Assembly: GCA_014529385.2 (NCBI GenBank)
Contig: CM043961.1
Coordinates: 13,778,978 to 13,838,977 of the forward strand
DNA: 60,000 nt
DNA from: Adiantum capillus-veneris
Taxonomy: Eukaryota; Streptophyta; Polypodiopsida; Polypodiales; Pteridaceae
Direction: 5' to 3'
In this document: positions 12,801 to 21,330 of the stretch, piece by piece
Position numbering within the stretch: position 1 is the first letter of the stretch
How the letters are laid out: each line of letters starts with the position of its first letter
The notes under the pieces: model-generated
Told to the model about the DNA's origin: nothing
What the model saw: the letters and a program-made list of their open reading frames with translations, nothing else
Databases searched by the model: none
Made by a program: the position numbers and the translations under genes

Positions 12801-13339
12801 TTTTTCTCTTTGTACACCTTGACTTCATCCCTTCTTTTTGTTACGCTGTCTCCCTCATTGGAGAGGTCTAGTGCATGGGCTACAACTCGCTCCGTGATTA
12901 TAATCTCTGTATTTGGTCTGCCTTGAAAATCTGTTACCTTGGCCACTCCATCCTCTTTGATGCTTGTTACAAGCTCCCATACTCTTTTGATGTCCACCCC
13001 TGCTGGTATTGCTTCGAAGTAGTTGTGGAGGTCGATTTTCTCCAAGTAGCCGGCCATTTTACTTCGTGCAAACTCATTGAGCTCTCTTGGCAGCATTGGT
13101 AGCTCTATAACATTGCCTTCAGTGTCCTTGAACACGCCCTGGTAGATCTTTAGGTCGTTTGACTCCAACAGATCCTCTTGTATCCAGGTGCTGGTGGGCT
13201 TTAGTGTTCCATCTGGAATGACAAAAGGTTCCACCTCGTCCAGATAGTCTTTGATTGTCATTCTTTTTCTCTTTGCCGGTGACTTCGAGGCTGCCATAGA
13301 TCCTCTCATGTCTGGAGCTCGTCGGGTAGTCTTGCGCAT
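9878..13339 (-). pseudogene. Element A extra 3' ORF (proline-rich, coiled-coil), function unknown
   Basis: One frame of 1154 codons from an ATG at 13339 to a TAA at 9878, interrupted by six in-frame stops (12374, 12197, 11711, 11363, 11108 and 10226) with no frameshift. The first 320 residues look globular and include LPMLPRELNEFARSKMAGYL and WPDPPSQNDWLRVKED. Next come a proline/serine run (PSPPPSPPPSSPPP), a Gln/Glu/Lys-rich stretch, and several hundred residues with heptad-like Glu/Lys/Leu pattern that predict coiled coil. The C-terminal part is again mixed. No signal peptide or clear membrane helix is seen, so an envelope role is not supported. A diverged homologue with the same order of parts lies at 53.0-57.2 kb, so this is an established element gene rather than a chance frame. 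Confidence 0.75.
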
Positions 13340-14256
13340 CGTAGAAGCCGCTGGAAGGTCGATCCGCTCTAGGTGGCAGAAGCTCTCTCCACAAAGTCAA
13401 TAGTGAAAATGAGCTAAAAATGGGGTGAAAATTTCTTATAATGGAGGTCCCCAAAGCACTTTTCATGAAATTTGACATGTGCTCCTATCTTTCCGCGAGA
13501 TGCGATCTAGGCTCATAAATTTCTTGATTTGGACTCCATTTGCCCTGTTTACCAGAATTTTGGCATTTTGGTCACAATCCGGCCAAAACACGCTTTCTGC
13601 TCCAGTCTCATAATTGCTGCTCATCACTATAGTCACTGATCATCACTATATTTTTTGTTTTTCATTACGACTATTTTTCACCTGCTTTTTGTATTTTTGA
13701 AGTTTTCTGACGAAAATTAGCAAAATTAAAAGGAAAATAGAAAATCAAACCCAGAAAATCCCCAAAAATTATAATAAATCACAAACATCACTGCAACACA
13801 TTATATACACTCACATGCAATTTTTATGGCCGGAGTTCTCCGTTTTACCAATATTTTGCCTGAAAAATGGCTATTTCTACTTATATACACACACCTAGGG
13901 GCTTGATTTTGCGTTTGGCCCCATATGCCTGTAGCTTCATGCTGTGTAAGGGCATATATACTTGGGTTACTCCAGAAAATTTCGCAATCAAACAACAACC
14001 CTTAAAATAGTTGAAAATCATGTCCTTTTTTGCTATTTCTGTTATTGTTTCCGCATTTGAGAGTGCCTCTAGAATGCCTCCCCCCCATCCTAGCCGGATT
14101 CCTCCCGGACGACAAGGTATTGCCTCGGAGTATGTGCCGTGCATAGGTTAAACAGTTGTGCTAATGCCTGGCCGATTAACGGGTCCTACTTTATGCATAC
14201 TCGGTCAATGCATGGAAAAATTAATGTTGTGCAAGAGAAGGGAATAAGCTAGATGC
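13340..14256 (-). other. Element A spacer between pol and the extra ORF
   Basis: About 0.9 kb, AT-rich, with no long minus-strand frame. It contains a G-rich tract GGATGGGGGGGAGG on the minus strand (14077-14090) resembling a second polypurine tract. Two TATATAA/TATATAAG motifs on the minus strand lie near 13802-13808 and 13878-13884. Together these would suit an internal promoter or splice region serving the downstream ORF, but that is inference. Confidence 0.5.
14077..14090 (-). promoter_or_regulatory. Internal polypurine tract-like sequence
   Basis: Minus strand GGATGGGGGGGAGG, similar in composition to the terminal tract of this element. It sits between the pol-type and extra coding regions. 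Role not shown. Confidence 0.4.
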
Positions 14257-15366
14257 TTATTGGCATTCGCTGTCGAGGTTTCCTTCTTTCTTTGTAAGTA
14301 ACAGCTGTAACTCTACTGCTCTCTGTTTAATTGTCTTTTTGGCAAAAGGCAATTGCTTTGCCGACACTGTTGATGGAGGTGTAGCTGTTTCTAAGGATAG
14401 AGAGGGCTGTGATTGAATGGCTATGGGCCTTATGACCTTGGCTTTCCATTGGTATTTTGTTGTTGCCGATTTTTGTAGATGGTTTGGTACGTTCTTTTTT
14501 GCCACTGATTTGTCTGTCATCGGCATCCACATATGATGGTGTTCCCTTTTGAAATGCAGCTGTCTGTTTTCCTTTGTTGTTTGTACGGAATGTAGTTCCT
14601 TTTGCTTTTGCTTTGGTATCCAAATGTGAGTGACATTTGGATTATTGCTAAGCATTTTCTTTGGTATCCACATGTGTTTTATGCCCTGGGTTTGGGGTTG
14701 AACCGTTTGCTTCGTTGGAATCTGTTTGTTACATTGTGGTTTTCCCGCCATTGCATTTCTATCCTTCCGCATCCATACTTGTTTACCTTGTTTTGATAGC
14801 CCTAATTTTTGCATTGTGGCCGGTGACTTCATCTGTCTGTAATTAGCATGGTTGAATTTTACCTTATTGTTGGTCTCTGGTATTATTTTGTTCTTGACTG
14901 GCATTCGTGTTGTAGGCTTTGTTTCCAATGATTGCATGGTTTGCAGTTGATCATGATGGTATTGCGGAGAAAAAGGTATCACTCGTTGTTCATGTTCATG
15001 TTGAATTTTGACTGTCTTTGCTTTCCAATCGATCTGCACATTGTATGATTTTTGCCAAGGTTGCCCTAACATCATTTGGTGTTGTGTGCTTGCATCTGTC
15101 ACCACATAGAATTTGTGTGGGTAAACATATTGATGTATTTGTACATACAATATAGTCCATCCCAATGTTTTCAATGGGTTTGATGTGCTACTTTCTAGCA
15201 CTTGAGGAGTAGGATGAAGTTGATCTGTGACTTTGAGCTTTTGGTATAATCCGTAAGAGATCAAATTTGCTTGAGCACCTGAATCAAGCAAAGCCGTTGA
15301 TTCAACTTGATTGTTGCCCACTTTGACTGTAATTATAGGCTTCACTGTTTCTTCCTCCAACTTCAT
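14257..15366 (-). CDS. Second retropepsin-like domain with repeated Trp motifs, fused behind integrase
   Basis: 369 open codons from the ATG at 15366. Residues 20-121 have the layout of a retroviral-type aspartic protease: ALLDSGAQANLIS with Asp28 in the DSG triad, and MMLGQPW at 98-104 where family members have ILGxPW. The frame is the same as integrase and is separated from it only by one TGA at 15469, with charged open sequence (AEAQAEAQERIAKRR) between, so it was probably the C-terminal part of the integrase polyprotein. Residues 190-310 are basic and carry five short Trp motifs: VWMRK (W198), MWIPK (W233), IWIPK (W249), MWMP (W280) and QWKAK (W307). A regular protease already lies between Gag and RT, so this is an added copy. 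Whether it cleaves anything is unknown. Confidence 0.75.
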   Translation of the reverse strand: MKLEEETVKPIITVKVGNNQVESTALLDSGAQANLISYGLYQKLKVTDQLHPTPQVLESSTSNPLKTLGWTILYVQIHQYVYPHKFYVVTDASTQHQMMLGQPWQKSYNVQIDWKAKTVKIQHEHEQRVIPFSPQYHHDQLQTMQSLETKPTTRMPVKNKIIPETNNKVKFNHANYRQMKSPATMQKLGLSKQGKQVWMRKDRNAMAGKPQCNKQIPTKQTVQPQTQGIKHMWIPKKMLSNNPNVTHIWIPKQKQKELHSVQTTKENRQLHFKREHHHMWMPMTDKSVAKKNVPNHLQKSATTKYQWKAKVIRPIAIQSQPSLSLETATPPSTVSAKQLPFAKKTIKQRAVELQLLLTKKEGNLDSECQ

Positions 15367-15468
15367 CAGTCGAATGGCATTGATTCTCAGTGGTGGTCCA
15401 CTTTGTTGTTGTCGTCGCAGAAGCCGTCTTTTTGCAATGCGTTCTTGTGCTTCGGCTTGAGCTTCCGC

Positions 15469-17100
15469 TCATACTCTCTCTTTTTCCTTCATTCTTTGTT
15501 TTCCTTGGTGAATTTGTTGGAGCATCTCCTGTGTGAGTGGTAGATGATATTTTCTCAGTCGACATCCACTAATCCAGTTTGGCATTTCTTCACCTGCTAG
15601 TGTAGAAAGCTTGACAGCTCCAATTTGTGATAGATCATGAATCACAAATGGTCCCATCCCTCGCTTTTTCAGTTTCTTGGCATGTTTCTTCAAGGTATAA
15701 ACAAGTACGTAATCACCTATTTTGAACTCTTTTGTACGCACATTTTTATCAAAAAATTCCTTTTGTCTTCGCTTTTTAGCATAGATTGAAGCGACAGCTC
15801 GTAAGCGTAGTTCATCGAGCTTTTCAAGATCATTAATCCTTGAAGAGAGTTCATGCCCTGTCCATTCCAAGCTTGTTGCTACTCGTAGAGTTGGGATTAA
15901 AAACTCTATGGGTAGTATAGCATTTAGTCCAAACACCATGTTGTATGGTGTTGTTCCTATTGATGTTTTGTAAGCTACCCTATATGCCCATAGTGTTGAG
16001 TGTAGCTGCTGATCCCAATCTGTTCTTGATTCTGACACTATCTTAGTGAGAACCGTGCATAGTGTTTTGTTAGTGGTCTCAGCTTGACCATTGGCTTGTG
16101 GATGGTATGGTGCTGATTTCCTATGTATGATCATGAATTCCCCTAGTAGATATTCAATGACTTCATTGAGAAAGTGTGTTCCACTGTCACTGACAATTTC
16201 TATTGGTAACTCGTAACGTACAAAAACGTGCTCATACAAAAATTGTGCCGTGGTGCGTGCATCAGCTTTTTGTGTTGCTTTGGCTTCGACCCATTTTGTG
16301 AGATAGTCCGTAGCCACAATGATATATTGGGTATGGGTGCGATATGCAGGGGGTGATATAGGTCCCACAAAATCAATGCCCCATTTTGCAAATGCTCTTG
16401 CCCCCATCATTGGCCGTAATGGCATCTCATCTCTTTTTATTGGTATCTTGGTGCGTTGACATGCATCACAACGCTTTACAAACTCTTCAGCATCCATGTG
16501 TAATGTAGGCCACCAAATTCCTGCGGTTAAGACAATTTTTTCCGTCTTATCGCCTGAAAAATGGCCTCCACTTACTTCGCTATGTGCATGTTCTAGAATC
16601 AGTAGGTATTCACTTTCACTTGCACAGATTCTAAGTTGATTGTCCTTTCCCCGCTTATAGAGTTGATTCCCAATTAACTGAAAGTCACGTGCTTCCATCT
16701 CTATAGCTTTTTCTCGTGCTCTTGTAATGTTCTCAGGGAATGTCCTGGTGGTTAAGAAGTCAATGATATATTGAATCCATTCAGGTGCTATGCTCACCTG
16801 AAACAAAGTTGCGTGATCTACTAGTCGTTTGGCACTACATACTGTACAATTGGTAACATAAGAATGTGTATCCGCATACATAGTTGGCCAATAAACCCCT
16901 AACTGTTTTAGTCTCTGGTGTGTTTTCACTGTTGAACAGTGAAAAGCACATCCCTGGACATGTGCCTCTTCAAGGTAGCACTCGAATTCTTTCGGATTTA
17001 TACATAATCGTAGGATTAGGTCAGATCCAAGATGATACAGTCGTCCTGCTATCAACTGGAAGTTTTTGTTTGTCGAATTGTTTGCTATTTGGATTTTCAT
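15469..17100 (-). CDS. Integrase with duplicated H2C2 zinc module (element A)
   Basis: 543 open codons. The catalytic core shows D243 (WGIDFVGP), D305 (IVSDSG) and E341 (NGQAETTN), the D,D35E set. The N-terminus has two zinc modules: H47-x6-H54 with C85-x2-C88, and H173-x6-H180 with C211-x2-C214. They are offset by exactly 126 residues from F14/F140 to C88/C214 without gaps; I count 28 identities in 75. The C-terminus has a YVLVYTLKKHAKKLKKRGMGPF segment and then a basic region, but no chromodomain. The start ATG overlaps the TGA of the RT frame as ATGA (17097-17100); the frame just upstream is closed, so this is either a coupled start or a frameshift. Confidence 0.85.
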   Translation of the reverse strand: MKIQIANNSTNKNFQLIAGRLYHLGSDLILRLCINPKEFECYLEEAHVQGCAFHCSTVKTHQRLKQLGVYWPTMYADTHSYVTNCTVCSAKRLVDHATLFQVSIAPEWIQYIIDFLTTRTFPENITRAREKAIEMEARDFQLIGNQLYKRGKDNQLRICASESEYLLILEHAHSEVSGGHFSGDKTEKIVLTAGIWWPTLHMDAEEFVKRCDACQRTKIPIKRDEMPLRPMMGARAFAKWGIDFVGPISPPAYRTHTQYIIVATDYLTKWVEAKATQKADARTTAQFLYEHVFVRYELPIEIVSDSGTHFLNEVIEYLLGEFMIIHRKSAPYHPQANGQAETTNKTLCTVLTKIVSESRTDWDQQLHSTLWAYRVAYKTSIGTTPYNMVFGLNAILPIEFLIPTLRVATSLEWTGHELSSRINDLEKLDELRLRAVASIYAKKRRQKEFFDKNVRTKEFKIGDYVLVYTLKKHAKKLKKRGMGPFVIHDLSQIGAVKLSTLAGEEMPNWISGCRLRKYHLPLTQEMLQQIHQGKQRMKEKERV

Positions 17101-19310
17101 ACCGTATTATCAAACTCACTTCCGAAGGAAAGTATGCTAGCAATTTCCTGAGACCATTTGGGTACCATTTCAATGTTGAAAAGATAAGCATCTGGTATGT
17201 TATCATCTATTCCATTATGAGCTCCGTTGTGTATCCTTGAAAGATGATCTACTCGCAGGTGGGTTTTACCCTTTTTGACCACCACTGTGAAGTAAAATTC
17301 TAGCAATATAATAAACCAGCGCACGATTCTCCCTGTATTGCAAGGTTTATTTACTAGGTACAAAAGAGCTTGATGATCTGTAAAGAACACAAATTTGTTT
17401 GCAAGCAAATAATGCCAAAAGTTCTTTACAGCATATATCATTCCTAACCCTTCCCTCTCGGTTGTTGTGTAGTTCTTTTCTGCACTATTTAACTGTCGGC
17501 TCGCATAGCAAACCGGAAAATCCATTGTTCCGTCTCCAGGTTGAGCTAGAATACTTCCAATGGCATATGCTGAAGCATCAATGTGCACATGGAATATCTT
17601 TTCCCAATCTGGTGCCTTTAGTACAGGTGCTGATATAAGATTTTCCTTCAGCTTTTGGAATGAAGTTTCACACTCCTTGGTCCACTCGAAATTGACTAGC
17701 AAACGATACAGAGGTTGTGCGATAACCGCATACATGTATATGAATCTTCGATAATATCCGCAGTGCCCCATGAAGGATTGCACTTGTTTCGCATTAGTAG
17801 GCCTGGGCAGGTCTACAATGACTTTGAATTTGTCTAGGTCTGTGGTTATGCCATTTCTTGAGACAATGTGTCCTAAAATTTGTCCTTGCTTAACCATAAA
17901 TACACACTTTTCCGGGTTTAGACAGATTCGATATGTTCTGCACTTTTCAAAGACCTTTTGCAAATGGTCAATATGTTCCTCTTGCAGAAGAGAGTGTACA
18001 CACAGGTCATCCATGTAAATTTCTAAGAATATTCTTAGGTATTCCTTGAAAGCGTGAGTCATTAACCTCTGGAAAGTGGCTGGTGCATTAGTTAAGCCAA
18101 ACGGTATAACTCGATATGCATAAATCCCCCATTCTGTGGCAAACGCTGTTTTGTGTTGATCCTCCCTTGCTATTGCCAGTTGGTTGTATCCTGAAAACCC
18201 ATCCAGAAAGGAATAAGCCCGTTTCCCGGCCACTCGCTCAAGTACATGTTCTGTAATTGACAAGGGATAATTATCCCTTATGGTTGCTGCATTCACCTTC
18301 TTGAGGTTGACACATACTCGCAGTTTTCCATTCTTTTTGGGAACTACCACAATGGGTGACACCCAATCTGTATGTTCAATCTCATAGATGAATTCCGCTT
18401 CCATCAATTTATCAATCTCTTCTTTGATTCGTTTAGCAAATGTGTCATTATATGTATAAAGACGTTGTTTGCTAGGTTTTGCATCCGATTTCAAAGGAAT
18501 TGTATGTTGGCATATCAATGGATCAACTCCTTTGAGGTCTTTGTAGGACCAAGCGAACACATCTTTATACTTCTTGAGAAGTTGAGTTAGCTGCACTTCC
18601 TCCTCAGGCTCTAAATCGTTAGCTATATAGACCGGCTGAGGCTTTTCAACTGGTTCTGCGAGGTCTATCTTTTTTGCATTTTCAGGCCCATCGTAAGATT
18701 CTTGGTTGGTTCTCTCCCTGATTAGTGGTGTCATAATGATTTTTCTATCTTGGATAGTAAATTTCCGATAGTGTGCTGGTACGTTCATGTTGCCTTTTTC
18801 TGACTCCTTTTTTCCATCACTATCTTCTTCAGTAGTCCATATCTCTCTCAACGACCGTTTCAGTTCTTGATATTTCTGTTTACGCTCCAGTTTGGTCCAC
18901 TCTTGGTCTTTTGTTGTTACCTTTTTTGATTTTTTTGATTTTTGTGATTTTGTTTCGGTTTTAGCTTTACTTACCTGTTTTATTTCCTCTCTTGTTCTTT
19001 CTTTTCGATCTTTTGAGAATTTTCCTGATATTTGATCTTTTACACAATCCTTTGCTTTTACAAGCATCAAATAGTGAGTTTTACCTTTTATCATGGGCAT
19101 CAGGTTCTCTCTCACTTTGTTTCCTGCTCTTTTCCTCCTATAGCGTTCTTGGCGTCTAGGGTGTTGATTAGCAAAATCATAAAACTTGATATTCTTGGCT
19201 TCATTTCCATGTGCACTTGAGGTGTCTGAACACTCATTATCTGCATCATCATTTACTTCTAAATTTTCAGAGGAGTTGTAAAACTCTTCTTGTTCTGGAG
19301 GTTCTCTTTT
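17097..19310 (-). pseudogene. Reverse transcriptase and RNase H (element A)
   Basis: The frame is open from about 19310 to the TGA at 17097. A Lys/Glu-rich N-terminal linker precedes RT. Visible RT motifs are WVSPIVVVPKKNG, then LDGFSGYNQLA, then PFGLTNAPATFQ, then the active site YMDDL with the aspartates at 369-370 counted from the GTG at 19115. RNase H follows with VHIDAS, TTEREGLGMIYA, FFTDHQAL and RVDHLSR, so its acidic residues are present. No second RNase H follows. The frame differs from that of the protease upstream, with a change near 19300-19320, so this copy cannot make the joined polyprotein. Confidence 0.9.
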
Positions 19311-21330
19311 TCCGGTACAATGCTTACCATGTAATAGGGTAGCACATCAAAGCCATCCTTATCGCAAAATTTTGTTGTTGGACTGTCAGTAATGGTACAG
19401 ACATCCAATGTTGCCAGTATGTTTTCCCATTCTAGAGGTTCCAAGGCATCTTCAGGGAAAGGTTCCTGAATATACTGTTTGTCCTCAATTGCTCTTTCTA
19501 AGACAGATTCCTCTTTTGTTAAACTTCCACAATGTGAAGCTTCGCACATCCATAGCTCTTTTGGTTGCGCTAACCATGCTGGTAGTTCCGATCCTGCTAC
19601 TGTAGCCGAATCAAACTCTTCTACAGGTGTTTGGTTTACATCTTTGTAACTATGGTCTTTCAGGTGTATTTTAGTTGTCGTCTCGCCATGTCTGAGGTAT
19701 ATGTGGTCATAACCCCAATCTTGGACCATCTTCAGTTGTCGCATGAATGGTCGTCCCAAGATTATCTCTTTTTGTCAAAATCGACTATTGCAAATGTATG
19801 CTCATACTCGATTCCGCACGAAGTGACAATTACTTTTTCTAAGAGTCCTAGAGGCTTCTCCATGAACCCATCTGCCAACTTCACATTCATTCTGGTAGCC
19901 CTCAAAGCTGGTTTTCCCCATTTTCTCCAGATTTCCTTGGTGGCGATAGCAACTCCCGCTCCACTGTCAAGAATAGCTTTGGAAACTACTCCTTGGAATT
20001 CTACCGGTAGCGTCGTGACTTCGTCTTCTCCCTCGCAATATTCTCCAACCTTATTCAATGGTACCGGCCTAGTGTTTAGGTTAGTTCTGTCCAACTCCCT
20101 GATTCCTTCTTGGAGCTTCAAGGTGGGGTCTTTCACTCCAAATTTTTCTAGGCATTTTCCTACTGTGGTCCACATGTTTGGCCTTAACCTTAGGAGTTCT
20201 GCTAACGTGATTGTGCATGTTACCGGGGTGGATAACAACTCAATCAATCCTTGCGAATCCATCACCTTGTTAGAAGAAAGTCTTTGAGATGGGATTGCTC
20301 TCACTTCTGACTTAGCTTCGTACTCACCCAGGTAAGAGGGTAAAGTTCTCAAAGAGTCTGGTTGGCTGTGCCCCGAACTAACAGATCCTTGGTCTCCCCC
20401 TTGTGAATGTATCTCAAAGTTCATCTGCGACCTTGTCTCAAATTCTTGAATAGGAGGTAAGATCACATTCTTTTCTTTTCTCGTGCTATCCATGTGGTTA
20501 CTCATCCTATTAACCTCGTTGGCCTCACGGATTTGCTTCCACAGATCATCTAGACCGTTACCGTCCTTACCCATTTTTGCCAATATTTTAGGCTGGAACC
20601 CGTCACTTGCCCCATCGGTGGTGTTTGGCACTATGATAGTCTCTCCTCTGGACTCATAGGCATTCGTGAGTCGTTCCTTTGTTTCCGCATGTTTCTCTTA
20701 TGTTGGTTGGATAGGGGTTGGAGCTAGTGCTTCATGACAATTTTCCGGTTTACCCAACGGTTCTTCCATCAATGATTGAGCCGTCTCGATCATCTTTTTA
20801 CACATGTCCAACCTCTGTTTTTCTATTTCTGCATATGGATAAGTCATCCACCTTTGCTCCTGGGTTTGGTTCTTTTTAAGTCGAGCTTCATAAGCTTTTA
20901 GAAGCGCATCCAATTGCTCGTTTACCTTGTTTGCCAGTACAGATCCTTCTGATCCTGCACTTTTGGGCTCTTCTATTTCTTTGGGTGCTATGACTGCTGT
21001 GGTGTGTGAGCTTAAGCTAGCTAGATCCTCTAACCGCTCCAATCTGTTCTTTGTATGTTTCAACTCATCGGATAGGGCTGCTTGCTCTCGTTCTTTCCTG
21101 GATTTCCTACGCGCCTTTTTAGCTTTCCAAGTGCTTCTCTGATTTTTCGTTTCTGAACTTGGGGCATCGGTTTTTGGTTCTTCTACTATGGGTTTGTTCG
21201 TCCTTCTTTGGGCTTGGGCTCGTGTTACCGCCTGAATAGGTATGATTGTTTCATTTTCCGATCCTCCACTGGAAGGTACTGTTCCTAACAGGTTCAAGGT
21301 GGTTTTTGCTCCTTTGCTCGGGTTTTCAGG
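19259..21330 (-). pseudogene. Linker and first protease (element A)
   Basis: Continues in the Gag frame past a TGA at 21331 and a TAA at 20698. The first 200 residues are charged with helical Lys/Glu/Arg pattern. The protease follows: KAILDSGAGVAIATK with the catalytic Asp codon at 19966-19968, and IILGRPFM in the next frame at about 19735-19759. A run of five A (minus strand) near 19755 carries the frame change that splits the domain. Downstream the frame changes again near 19300 before RT. Confidence 0.8.

Noticed and set aside
9878-13339. Classical envelope gene
   Set aside because: No signal peptide, no convincing membrane helix and no cleavage motif seen; the content is proline-rich and coiled coil.
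15469-17100. Chromodomain in the integrase of element A
   Set aside because: The C-terminus is basic and lacks the VKW..YP.E.TWE pattern that is clear in element C.
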